DNA of 64,000 nt, taken from positions 744,001 to 808,000 of the forward strand of contig NZ_JAICDG010000001.1 in assembly GCF_022751215.1 (NCBI RefSeq). Reading direction: 5' to 3'. Shown piece after piece: positions 36,628 through 44,160 of the stretch. The notes beneath the pieces are model-generated. The model was not told the origin of the DNA and did not search any database. It was given only the letters and a program-made list of their open reading frames with translations. The position numbers were made by a program, and so were the translations under genes. The DNA comes from Actinomadura terrae. GTDB taxonomy: Bacteria > Actinomycetota > Actinomycetes > Streptosporangiales > Streptosporangiaceae. The stretch's first letter is position 1. The number at the start of each line of letters is the position of its first letter.

Positions 36628-36790
36628 GCTGACCGAGCCACTTCTGGCAGGGGAGAATCTGGCCCAGATGATGACCGGCAACCTTCCGGGCGTCTCCACA
36701 GATATGCGATCTGCTGTCCCCGACCTCAGCCAGTCCGGAGACCCGCTCCAGGACGCTCTCAAATACCTGAAGTCGAACTACCGCTTCTAG
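36619..36790 (+). pseudogene. Out-of-frame C-terminal part of the YbaB-type gene
   Basis: Frame +1 relative to 36352-36627: INELTEPLLAGENLAQMM followed by a segment ending LQDALKYLKSNYRF, stop TAG 36788-36790. It has no ribosome site of its own; the only ATGs are at 36668 and 36671. Best read as the severed C-terminus of the preceding gene. Confidence 0.6.
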
Positions 36791-36828
36791 GCGGTTCCTG
36801 GCAGTCAAGCAGGAAGGTGAATGAGTAA

Positions 36829-37929
36829 ATGGGTGAAGGGCAGTTCAAAGGGGATCGCGACAAGATTCTGGAAGGGGGTGGGAAGATTCTTGCCGGATCA
36901 AAGCCCAATGTGGATGCCGCGTTGAAGTATATCGACCAGGACTGTCCGCTTCCGTTCCACGCCTTTGGTGTGGCATTCGGTGCCGTAGTATCAGGCCCCT
37001 ACGAATCGTCGCGCAGCTCGGTGTCCAGCAATACGAAGCAGGCGGCGAGCATCGTGCAGGCCGCTTCTGACGGCCTTCTCGCAGTCGCCAAGAACTTCGC
37101 CGGTGCGGATGAGAAGAGCTCGGTAACGAAGTTTCCCAGCTCTGCGCTCTCCTACCAGACTCCTTCCGGTTCCCTCTCTGGGCTCTCTGGCCTTCAGGCC
37201 AAGGCCATGGCGGTTGGCGGCATTGGTGCGGCTGTCCCTCTCAGCCGGAACCTCCCAGTGCTCCCAGCTCTGAAGCCCAGGCATTACGCGACGCTCACCG
37301 CGCTGACCTCCGCGAGGGCGATGGCGCCTACGGCCATTCTCGCCATTGCGATCTGGCTGCTGACCGAGGCGGATGACGAGGCACTCGTCAAGTCAGTCAA
37401 CGCGTGGGACGCTGCCCACGGCCATCTGGAGAAGGTCAGTATCAGCGAGGATACCAAAGACACCTTCAAGGAAGAGAAGAGTTGGAGCGGAAGCTCGAAA
37501 GATGCGTTCGACGCATGGGTGACGAAGTTTGAATCCGCCGCGAAGAAGCTCCAGGACGCTGCGGCGAAGAATAAAGAGACTCTCGACACCCTTACAAAGG
37601 CGGTGCTGACCATGCAGCTCGTCGCCTTCGGTTTTGCGATCGCGAACCTTGCCATGATCATCGCCTACTATGTCGCCTCCTTCCTTCCATTCGTAGGCCC
37701 CATCTTCAAAGTACTCACCATGATTCAAGGTATTATTTTGGGAGTCGGAACTGGGGCTACGGTGGCTCGGACGCTCGCTATCCTGGCTTCTGTGGCGGCG
37801 GGAGGGTCTGCTCTGATGATCTCGGGCTCCCTTGACTGGGCCAGTCTCAAGGTCAACCCGCAGGGCGGCGTTTTTGTAGACACGAAGCAGATTACCTGGG
37901 ATGAACCGAGTGAACTCCCTAAAGGGTAG
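36829..37929 (+). CDS. WXG100-like protein with membrane segments, probable type VII substrate
   Basis: 366 residues, ATG 36829 behind AGGAAGG. A helical N-terminal domain (about 1-100) is followed by a linker, a hydrophobic helix (about 155-180, MAPTAILAIAIWLL) and a second helical domain with a central WSG turn (EEKSWSGSSKDAFDAWV), the WXG motif of ESX substrates. Two or three further membrane segments lie at about 255-330 (LVAFGFAIANLAMIIAYYV, IQGIILGVGTGATVARTL). It probably works with type VII secretion. GC and codon use are lower than in neighbouring core genes, suggesting acquisition. Confidence 0.75.
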   Translation: MGEGQFKGDRDKILEGGGKILAGSKPNVDAALKYIDQDCPLPFHAFGVAFGAVVSGPYESSRSSVSSNTKQAASIVQAASDGLLAVAKNFAGADEKSSVTKFPSSALSYQTPSGSLSGLSGLQAKAMAVGGIGAAVPLSRNLPVLPALKPRHYATLTALTSARAMAPTAILAIAIWLLTEADDEALVKSVNAWDAAHGHLEKVSISEDTKDTFKEEKSWSGSSKDAFDAWVTKFESAAKKLQDAAAKNKETLDTLTKAVLTMQLVAFGFAIANLAMIIAYYVASFLPFVGPIFKVLTMIQGIILGVGTGATVARTLAILASVAAGGSALMISGSLDWASLKVNPQGGVFVDTKQITWDEPSELPKG

Positions 37930-37939
37930 GTGGCGCGAC

Positions 37940-38197
37940 GTGGGGCACTATCGCAAGATATATAAAGAACCAGAGGTGTTGCGAAAAGAACTCAGGCGGG
38001 AATCGATCACTTTTGTGCTGGTGTTCGCGCTGTGTCTCGCGCTGGTCGTGCTCAGTTTTTTCTTTGACACTTCCACGAAGTTCGGTTTTATCAACCGCAT
38101 GATGACAGTGCTCGTGGTGCCAGTTCTCCTGCCGGTGAGCGCGTTTGCGGTGGGCCGGGCCTGGTGGCGTTGGCGAAAGTCTCCCTGGCGGACCTGA
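37940..38197 (+). CDS. Small two-helix membrane protein
   Basis: 85 residues from GTG 37940, chosen because AGGTGG lies seven bases upstream; ATG 37901 would add 13 residues and overlap the previous gene by 29 bases without a ribosome site. Two membrane helices (FVLVFALCLALVVLSFFF and MTVLVVPVLLPVSAFAVG) with basic ends. Last gene of the YbaB/WXG module, convergent with the DUF397 gene five bases away. Function unknown. Confidence 0.6.
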   Translation: MGHYRKIYKEPEVLRKELRRESITFVLVFALCLALVVLSFFFDTSTKFGFINRMMTVLVVPVLLPVSAFAVGRAWWRWRKSPWRT

Positions 38198-38201
38198 TCG
38201 G

Positions 38202-38396
38202 TTACCGCTTCAGGCCGGTCACCAGTGCGGCGAAGTCGTCACGACTGACGACCAACGTGGGCCCGCCCGGATCCTTGGAGTCCCGGACGGCGACGCTCCC
38301 GCGAAGGTGCGTCAGCTCTACGCACTCGCCTCCCGTGCCGCCGCTGTAGCTGCTTTTGCGCCAGGCAGGATGTTCATTGCTCGCGATGGATTGCAT
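38202..38396 (-). CDS. DUF397 protein
   Basis: 64 residues with the DUF397 signature: WRKSSYSGGTGGECVEL then VRDSKDPGGPTLVVSRDDFAALV. Such small proteins pair with XRE regulators in filamentous actinomycetes and take part in developmental control. ATG at 38396. It is separated from the XRE/DUF397 pair upstream by a hairpin at 38434-38462, so it may be an independent second copy. Confidence 0.85.
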   Translation of the reverse strand: MQSIASNEHPAWRKSSYSGGTGGECVELTHLRGSVAVRDSKDPGGPTLVVSRDDFAALVTGLKR

Positions 38397-38433
38397 GTCC
38401 GGTAGATGCCCGAGCCCGCCGTGTATCAAGCGT

Positions 38434-38462
38434 GAGCCCCAGCCCTGTCAGGGCCGGGGCTC
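38434..38462 (-). terminator. Hairpin between two DUF397 genes
   Basis: GAGCCCC-A-GCCCT, loop GTC, AGGGC-C-GGGGCTC: a 12-pair stem with one mismatch. Positioned after the first DUF397 gene of the minus-strand operon. Confidence 0.65.
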
Positions 38463-38476
38463 GTGTTGCTGAGGGG

Positions 38477-38656
38477 CTAGCGCTTGAGGTCGGCGACCAG
38501 CGTGGCGAGGGCGACGCGAGTGATGACCAGGCTTGGTCCGTCTGGATCTTTGGAGTCTCGGACGCCTACAACCTCACCCAGGTTGGCCAGTTCGACGCAG
38601 TTGTCACCCTGCGAGCTGCTGTGGCTGCTTCTGCGCCATACGGGGCGGGAGTTCAT
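38477..38656 (-). CDS. DUF397 protein coupled to the XRE regulator
   Basis: 59 residues: WRRSSHSSSQGDNCVELANL and VRDSKDPDGPSLVITRVALATLV match DUF397. The ATG overlaps the XRE stop (ATGA). The coupled pair is the usual layout in which the DUF397 partner modulates the regulator. Confidence 0.88.
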   Translation of the reverse strand: MNSRPVWRRSSHSSSQGDNCVELANLGEVVGVRDSKDPDGPSLVITRVALATLVADLKR

Positions 38657-39471
38657 GGCTGCTTCCATACTTCTTCTGCTATCTCCCTGATCAGCCCTGC
38701 CGATAGCTCGGCCGGGAGCGCGTATGTAGCGATATCCGCGAACCGCTCATGTAGCCGTTCGACCTCGGAGGGGCCATCCAGAACCCGGCCGCACGGCTCG
38801 GCTGAAGTGTAGGCCCTCCGCGATTCATCCGGCAGGGTCGCAAGCACGAATGCCCCTGAGTTGCCTGGATGTGGCGCTCCATCCGGAATGACCTGTACGG
38901 AGAGGCGCGGCGACACGGCATCCGCGAGCCGGTGGAGCTGTTCGTACATCACCTGAGTGGTTCCGACCCGCGAACGCAGGACCCGTTCAGGTAGGAGGTA
39001 GATCAACCGGGGCGGTGGCGGGGTGTCCCGGGTAAGGACTGCCTGCCGGTCCACGCGACTCTGGACGGCGGCCTGGTCGCCATACAGCAGGACGTCGGCA
39101 TAGCTCGGCGTCTGCAACAAACCATAGACGACGAGCGGTTCGTAGGCGCGCAGCGTCTCGGCCTGACCCTCGTACTCGGGCCAGTCTTCGAACCACGCCG
39201 GGAACCTGGCGGAGCGGCCGTCGAAGGGGCCGTCGTGGAGGTGGGCAAGAGCTTCTCGGGTGTCGAGAAGGCGATCGCATTCCACGGCGAACACGCGGTC
39301 GCAGGTGGACTTGCCCAGCTCTATGTCTCCGATGGTGGACGCGGCGAAGGGGATCTGGTCGGCGAGTTGGGCGAGGGACAGTCCCGCCAGTTGGCGGTAA
39401 CGGCGAACCTCCGACCCGAACAGATCCATCGGGCCGCGTGAAGGGGTCAGGCGCTTGGGGGGTTGCGGCAT
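38653..39471 (-). CDS. XRE-family regulator with DUF5753 (WhiJ/Scr1-like)
   Basis: 272 residues from ATG 39471 behind GGAGG. An N-terminal helix-turn-helix (about 15-75; FGSEVRRYRQLAGLSLAQLAD, STIGDIELGK) precedes a DUF5753 ligand-like domain (YEPLVVYGLLQTPSYADVLL ... YEQLHRLADAVSPRLSVQVIP). This is the regulator of the XRE-DUF397 pairs that are multiplied in Streptomyces and relatives. A divergent RsbW-like ATPase gene follows 148 bases upstream, the third member of such modules. Confidence 0.9.
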   Translation of the reverse strand: MPQPPKRLTPSRGPMDLFGSEVRRYRQLAGLSLAQLADQIPFAASTIGDIELGKSTCDRVFAVECDRLLDTREALAHLHDGPFDGRSARFPAWFEDWPEYEGQAETLRAYEPLVVYGLLQTPSYADVLLYGDQAAVQSRVDRQAVLTRDTPPPPRLIYLLPERVLRSRVGTTQVMYEQLHRLADAVSPRLSVQVIPDGAPHPGNSGAFVLATLPDESRRAYTSAEPCGRVLDGPSEVERLHERFADIATYALPAELSAGLIREIAEEVWKQP

Positions 39472-39618
39472 GCCGGCCTCCTGATGACCGCTGATCACCG
39501 GGCGCATACGGAGCACCGTGGTCGATGTCCGCGACGATGCGCTTTGTTTCTCTCATCATTCTTGCTTGAGAAATGCTTGGGCGCAGGAGAAACACTGAGT
39601 TCCCCGAGGTGATCCCTT

Positions 39619-40011
39619 ATGTCCGCTCCGGTCAAGGCGCCCGAAATTCTCACGCTCGTCCTTGAATCTACCGATAAGGCGCCGGGGCTGGCGCGGCGGT
39701 TTGTCGGGGACGTGTGCGCGGGGTGGGGGATTGCTGATGACTACGTGGCGCGGCTTGTGGTGTGCGAGTTGGTAACCAACTCCTATCTGCATGGTGAGGG
39801 GCCGATCGTGGTGCGGGTTCTGCGGGACGAGCGGGATGGGCGCCTGGTCATTGAGGTGTGGGACGGCGGACTGGGGCGTCCGGAGGTCGGTTCGGAGAAT
39901 CTCGCTTCGATCTCGGGGCGCGGGTTGGCGCTGGTGATCGAGATGGTGCGGGCGTGGGGAGTGCGTCCGCTGAACGAGGGAGGAAAGGTCGTATGGGTCA
40001 AGTTTCACTGA
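39619..40011 (+). CDS. RsbW-like histidine-kinase-type ATPase
   Basis: 130 residues with the Bergerat ATP-binding fold: CELVTNSYLHG (N-box), VWDGGLGRP (G1) and GRGLALVIEMV (G2). Small stand-alone ATPases of this type act as anti-sigma kinases or are partners of XRE/DUF397 modules. Divergent from the XRE gene. The 3' end overlaps the next gene by 19 bases. Confidence 0.88.
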   Translation: MSAPVKAPEILTLVLESTDKAPGLARRFVGDVCAGWGIADDYVARLVVCELVTNSYLHGEGPIVVRVLRDERDGRLVIEVWDGGLGRPEVGSENLASISGRGLALVIEMVRAWGVRPLNEGGKVVWVKFH

Positions 40012-40376
40012 CCGGTTACGAGGTGCGGCGCAGGCTTCGCTTCTGTTACCTGAAGTGGCGGACGGAAATGCACCGTGAACTTGTGATCGGGTATCTGGAC
40101 GCGTTGGCGCCGGAACTCGAGGTGTACGGATGGCGGTGCGTGCCGACGTATCGTCCGGAGGTGATCGTGGTGCAGCAGCCGTTGTTGCGCGTCTACGGCG
40201 AGCACGGGGCGGTGACGATGGTGAACGTGATGGCCGTCCCCGGCGGGCGGTGGGGATTCCACGAGGCGGCGTACGGGTGGAGCGGGTTCCTGTTCCCCTG
40301 CGAAGGCGACATCAAGGACGCGGCCAAGGGGATCGATCGGTTCCTTCGGGGACGGTGCGCGGAGTTGAGGGCCTAA
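39993..40376 (+). CDS. Hypothetical protein coupled to the ATPase gene
   Basis: 127 residues from ATG 39993 (AGGAAAGG upstream). Predicted mixed alpha/beta, no membrane segment, with an aromatic-rich middle (GGRWGFHEAAYGWSGFLFPCEGD). It overlaps the ATPase gene by 19 bases, so the pair is probably made together. No family recognised. Confidence 0.72.
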   Translation: MGQVSLTGYEVRRRLRFCYLKWRTEMHRELVIGYLDALAPELEVYGWRCVPTYRPEVIVVQQPLLRVYGEHGAVTMVNVMAVPGGRWGFHEAAYGWSGFLFPCEGDIKDAAKGIDRFLRGRCAELRA

Positions 40377-40415
40377 TCTGCGAGTGTTCCGGCAGAGAAC
40401 CAGGGAGGCCATGTC

Positions 40416-41198
40416 ATGTGCGGACGGTATGCCACCAGCCGGGCCCGGCAGGAGTTGCTGGACGAGTTCCAGGTCCAGTTCGACGCCGTGGACGGGGAGA
40501 TCGAGCCCGACTACAACGTCGCGCCCACCAAGCAGGTGCCCGCGATCCTCACCCGGCGGCCGAAGGACGCGCCCGAGGAGGAGGACGCCGTCCGGACGCT
40601 GCGGACGTTGCGCTGGGGCCTCGTCCCCTCGTGGGCGAAGGATCTCGCGATCGGGTCCCGCATGATCAACGCGCGGGTGGAGACGGCGCACGAGAAGCCG
40701 TCCTACCGGCGCGCGTTCGCCAAGCGGCGGTGCCTGCTGCCCGCCGACGGCTACTTCGAGTGGTACACGCTCCAGGCGCCGGACGACCCCGCGCAGGGGG
40801 AGAAGAAGAGCAAGAAACCGCAGAAGCAGCCGTTCTTCATCCGTCCCAAGGACGAGGCCGTGATGGCGATCGCCGGGCTCTATGAACTGTGGAAAAGCCC
40901 CGAGGACGAGTGGATCTGGACGTGCACGGTGATCACCACCAACGCGCCCGACGACCTTGGGCGAATCCACGACCGGATGCCGATGGTCGTCGAGCCGAGC
41001 CGCTGGGAGGCGTGGCTCGACCCGGACCTCAACGACGTCGATGAGGTGCGTGGCCTGCTGGTTCCCGCCATGGCCGGGACGATGGACGCCTATCCCGTCT
41101 CCAAGGCGGTCAACAACGTGAGAAACAACGGGCCACAACTCATAGAACCGGCGTCGAACGGGGATAGTCCAGGCGACCATTCCGACGCCCTGTTCTGA
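40416..41198 (+). CDS. SRAP/HMCES-type abasic-site DNA-protein crosslinking protein
   Basis: 260 residues starting MCGRYA, so after methionine removal C2 is N-terminal and can form the thiazolidine crosslink to abasic sites in single-stranded DNA. The other catalytic residues are in place: N85 (INARVET), E115 (GYFEWY) and H185 (RIHDRMP). A Lys-rich insertion at about 128-138 is unusual. The M. tuberculosis counterpart I recall (Rv3226c) also lies next to aroA. Confidence 0.93.
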   Translation: MCGRYATSRARQELLDEFQVQFDAVDGEIEPDYNVAPTKQVPAILTRRPKDAPEEEDAVRTLRTLRWGLVPSWAKDLAIGSRMINARVETAHEKPSYRRAFAKRRCLLPADGYFEWYTLQAPDDPAQGEKKSKKPQKQPFFIRPKDEAVMAIAGLYELWKSPEDEWIWTCTVITTNAPDDLGRIHDRMPMVVEPSRWEAWLDPDLNDVDEVRGLLVPAMAGTMDAYPVSKAVNNVRNNGPQLIEPASNGDSPGDHSDALF

Positions 41199-41267
41199 CC
41201 GTCGCGCCGGCGGCGGCCGGAAGCGAGAATCCCCCGCCCGGGAATCCCGGGAGGAGTTCGGAGCACC

Positions 41268-41579
41268 GTGGACACCGCCACCGCCCGTTCCCGCCTGGAG
41301 TCCATGCTCGGCGACCTCGACCGCTCGATCGCGATACTGCGGGGCGAGCATCCGGGCCGCGAGAACTGTCCGGCCGACGCGGCCACCGGACTGACCGACA
41401 GCGACCGGGTCGAGGCCGCGCTGGAGTCGCTGGAGAGCCACCGCGCGGCGGTGGTCGCGGCGCTGGAGCGGGTCGCGTCCGGCACCTACGGCCGTTGCGT
41501 CGGGTGCGGGCGTCCGATACCCGAGGGGCGTCTGGAGGCACGTCCGGACGCCACCCGCTGCATCGCCTGCGCCTCGTGA
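41268..41579 (+). CDS. TraR/DksA-type zinc-finger protein
   Basis: 103 residues. A helical N-terminus is followed by the C4 zinc finger CVGCGRPIPEGRLEARP...CIAC. DksA-like proteins bind RNA polymerase through the secondary channel; in actinobacteria small members of this type also occur without known partners. GTG at 41268 with GGAG eight bases upstream. Convergent with the methyltransferase gene three bases away. Confidence 0.85.
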   Translation: MDTATARSRLESMLGDLDRSIAILRGEHPGRENCPADAATGLTDSDRVEAALESLESHRAAVVAALERVASGTYGRCVGCGRPIPEGRLEARPDATRCIACAS

Positions 41580-41582
41580 GGG

Positions 41583-42425
41583 CTACCGGGTGCGCCTCCT
41601 CGCGCTGGCCAGGAGGTGGATTCCGAGGGAGTCGTCGGGCGGCGGCGCGTTCAGCTCCGAGCGGACCAGGCGGGGGAGCGCGTCCGGGGAGGCGCTCAGG
41701 ACGTGCTCGACGGTCGAGGGCGACAGGGCGGTGCGCGGCCTGATCCACTCGACCTCCAGGCCGACCTCGGTGAGCAGCTCGCGGAGCTGGTCGGCCCAGA
41801 AGCAGCGGGTGATCGTCCCGTCCGGCCAGGGGACGAGGACGACCTCGGCGGACGGGACGTCCGACAGGTGCGCCCAGTAGTTCTGCTCGGCCAGCAGCGC
41901 CATGCCGAGCGTGAGGGAGTCCACGCACAGCAGGACGCGGCCGCCCGGACGCAGCACCCGCGCGATCTCCGCGACCGTCGTTTCGGTGGCGAGATGGCGG
42001 GACAGGACGCGGTTCTCGGCGATGACCGCGTCCATCGAGGCGTCGCCGACGAAACGGAGGGCGCCGGAATCGCCGATCACCGGGACGGCCGTGGCTCCCC
42101 TGGTTGCGGACTGTCCATTATCCCGATCGTGTCGCCCGTTACCCGGGACGCCAGCTCGCCGGGGTGTTCGGCGGTCCAGGAGGGGGTCGCGCACCTCCAG
42201 GACGGAGTGGCCCGCCGCGGCGGCCCGCCCCGCGCTGCGTCCGCCGCCGCCCGAAAGATCGAGCACGCGGGACGGACGGCGGGGCAACCACCGTGTGAGC
42301 TGGGCGTCCGCGACAGCCCAGTAGAACGTCCAGTAGCGCGCCAATGAGTCCCCCGCCCCCTCGGAGGAGGCGTCGCGCAGGCTCGCGATGGTGGGCTCGG
42401 GAGGTCGCGCCGGCACCGGTAGCAA
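41583..42425 (-). CDS. Class I SAM-dependent methyltransferase
   Basis: 280 residues. Motif I is [34 protein letters not shown] and [14 protein letters not shown] match post-I, motif II and motif III of class I methyltransferases. Substrate unknown. TTG start at 42425 with AGGAGC upstream; GTG 42416 is an alternative. Transcribed away from sigR. Confidence 0.82.
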   Translation of the reverse strand: MLPVPARPPEPTIASLRDASSEGAGDSLARYWTFYWAVADAQLTRWLPRRPSRVLDLSGGGGRSAGRAAAAGHSVLEVRDPLLDRRTPRRAGVPGNGRHDRDNGQSATRGATAVPVIGDSGALRFVGDASMDAVIAENRVLSRHLATETTVAEIARVLRPGGRVLLCVDSLTLGMALLAEQNYWAHLSDVPSAEVVLVPWPDGTITRCFWADQLRELLTEVGLEVEWIRPRTALSPSTVEHVLSASPDALPRLVRSELNAPPPDDSLGIHLLASARRRTR

Positions 42426-42567
42426 CGGTTTGCTCCTGTTCTCGCCGTGTATGTCACTTCTTTCCCCGTCCCGGCCCTGGCATCACCCTCCGTACAGGTC
42501 GGGGTGAGGTGATCCCATCCTGTGCGGAGAACTTCCGGAATCTGTTCCGTGCCTCACCCCGGGTCGG

Positions 42568-42593
42568 GGAATCGGCGGGCACCCTCCGGCGTT
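42568..42593 (+). promoter_or_regulatory. SigR-type promoter upstream of sigR
   Basis: GGAAT (42568-42572), exactly 18 bases, then GTT (42591-42593): the thiol-stress sigma R/H promoter consensus. Predicts positive autoregulation from about 42600, upstream of the long-form start at 42632. Confidence 0.75.
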
Positions 42594-42631
42594 GCACCGT
42601 CTCACAACCCAGTACAGCGGAGGTGCAACTC

Positions 42632-43384
42632 ATGACCACAGCCGTTGCCGAGCAAAGGCGGAGAGCCGGGAGCGCGGCGCCGCCCGGCGACGCGAGGACC
42701 CCCGTCCGCGTGAGCAGGCCCCGTGGACCGATATCGTCTGTGGGGTACGACGCCGCCGGCGTCGCCACAGCCAAGGGGGTGGGTCAGGTACCGGGCACCA
42801 CGGAGACCGTGGAGCAGCGCCAGGAGCGGTTCCAGCGCGACGTGCTCCCGTTCTTGGACCAGCTGTATTCGGCCGCGCTGCGCATGACGCGCAACCCGGC
42901 GGACGCCGAGGATCTCGTACAGGAGACCTTCGCGAAGGCGTTCGCGTCCTTCCACCAGTTCAAGGAAGGCACCAATCTCAAGGCGTGGCTCTACCGCATC
43001 CTGACCAACACCTTCATCAACTCCTACCGCAAGAGGCAGCGCCAGCCCCAGCAGGCCGCCACCGAGGAGATCGAGGACTGGCAGCTCGCGCGCGCCGAGT
43101 CGCACACCTCAAGCGGACTGAAGTCCGCCGAGGCCGAGGCGCTTGAGCACCTGCCCGACTCCGACGTCAAGCGGGCGTTGCAGGAGTTGCCCGAGGAGTT
43201 CCGCATAGCGGTCTACCTCGCCGACGTCGAGGGCTTCGCCTACAAGGAGATCGCCGAGATCATGGGCACGCCCATCGGCACCGTGATGTCGCGGCTGCAC
43301 CGGGGACGCCGGCAGCTCCGCGGCATGCTTGAGGACTACGCTCGGGACCGCGGCCTCACGCGCACGAGCGGGGGGTCGGCATGA
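42632..43384 (+). CDS. sigR: Thiol-oxidative stress sigma factor SigR/SigH
   Basis: ECF sigma factor that transcribes thioredoxin, mycothiol and protease genes. Region 2 ([23 protein letters not shown]) and region 4 ([20 protein letters not shown]) match SigR/SigH. ATG 42632 with GGAGGTG gives 250 residues; GTG 42779, preceded by an AAGGGG run, gives 201 residues. In Streptomyces a longer, unstable SigR isoform is made from the SigR-dependent promoter, and the same arrangement appears here. A mini-ORF links it to rsrA. Confidence 0.93.
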   Translation: MTTAVAEQRRRAGSAAPPGDARTPVRVSRPRGPISSVGYDAAGVATAKGVGQVPGTTETVEQRQERFQRDVLPFLDQLYSAALRMTRNPADAEDLVQETFAKAFASFHQFKEGTNLKAWLYRILTNTFINSYRKRQRQPQQAATEEIEDWQLARAESHTSSGLKSAEAEALEHLPDSDVKRALQELPEEFRIAVYLADVEGFAYKEIAEIMGTPIGTVMSRLHRGRRQLRGMLEDYARDRGLTRTSGGSA

Positions 43385-43479
43385 GCCCGAACGCCGCCCG
43401 CCGCGCCGCCCGCCAGGCCGGGCCCAGCGATACGCTCGACACCGCGGCCGCCCTCGCGGTGCATGAGGAGGGTGAGTGA
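43381..43479 (+). CDS. 32-codon mini-ORF between sigR and rsrA
   Basis: ATG overlaps the sigR stop (ATGA); ends TGA at 43477-43479, three bases before the rsrA ATG. Encodes [15 protein letters not shown] and 17 more residues. It may serve to carry ribosomes across the 98-base gap and couple rsrA translation to sigR. It could also be untranslated spacer. Confidence 0.4.
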   Translation: MSPNAARRAARQAGPSDTLDTAAALAVHEEGE

Positions 43480-43482
43480 GCC

Positions 43483-43779
43483 ATGAGCTGTGGCAACCAC
43501 CACGAGACCCCGTGCGACGAGGTGCTCGCGCGGGTGTACACCTATCTTGACGGCGAACTCGATCAGGGTGGCTGCGGCGAGGTCCGCGAGCACCTCGACG
43601 AGTGCGGCCCCTGCCTGCGCGAGTACGGGCTGGAGGAGGCCGTCAAGAAGCTGGTGAACAAGTCGTGCGCCTGCGAGCAGGCCCCCGACGACCTGCGCGC
43701 CAAGGTCCTCGGCCGCATCGAGGAGATCTGCGGCGAGATCAAGACCTCCTCCGAAGCGGGCACGTCCGGCACCGCTTGA
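43483..43779 (+). CDS. rsrA: Redox-sensing zinc anti-sigma factor RsrA
   Basis: 98 residues, ATG behind GGAGGGTGAG. Contains the ZAS motif HLDECGPC (H37, C41, C44) plus C3, C11, C31, C62 and C64; C11 with the ZAS cysteines is the redox switch in Streptomyces RsrA. It binds SigR when reduced and releases it on disulfide formation. Confidence 0.95.
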   Translation: MSCGNHHETPCDEVLARVYTYLDGELDQGGCGEVREHLDECGPCLREYGLEEAVKKLVNKSCACEQAPDDLRAKVLGRIEEICGEIKTSSEAGTSGTA

Positions 43780-43824
43780 TCGGCACAGTCTGATCAGCGC
43801 CGCCTGACCGGCGCTGCCTGACTA
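43769..43824. repeat. Stop-spanning 14-bp tandem repeat after rsrA
   Basis: TGA codons at 43777, 43791, 43805 and 43819, exactly 14 bases apart. Surrounding units are GCACCGCTTGATCG, GCACAGTCTGATCA, GCGCCGCCTGACCG and GCGCTGCCTGACTA. The first TGA is the rsrA stop. All four copies keep TGA although the rest diverges. Confidence 0.9.
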
Positions 43825-44160
43825 CGCGCCCGATCCCCGGCCGCGCCGCGTTTCGTCCGGGCTGAGTCTCGCTTGCGCGCCTCGATCGGGGATGCACGTT
43901 CCGGTCGCACATCCATCTTGGGTCGTTCTGGCCCGCCCATCCTTCTCCAATCGTGCGCTCTAGCCGCGTCCACTCCGCTGCCCGGCCGCCCGAGCGTGCC
44001 CAGAAGACTCCTCAGCGCATCCGAACCTGGCTCTGAGCTAAGGGCGCCAACGCGCCTCTCCAGGGCCGTCTGAGGGCTTCTGAGGGCGGCGTGGCAGGTG
44101 TGGGACGGGGCGTCCTCGCGGACGTGCGGCGGGTCGGGTGCTGATCGGTATCGTGCTGGG
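43825..44160. other. Intergenic region
   Basis: Between the rsrA repeat and the epimerase gene. I see no convincing gene, hairpin or promoter consensus. GC is slightly lower than in flanking coding sequence. Confidence 0.5.

Noticed and set aside
38653-38812. Plus-strand frame over the DUF397/XRE region
   Set aside because: Antisense to well-supported genes and without its own start signals.
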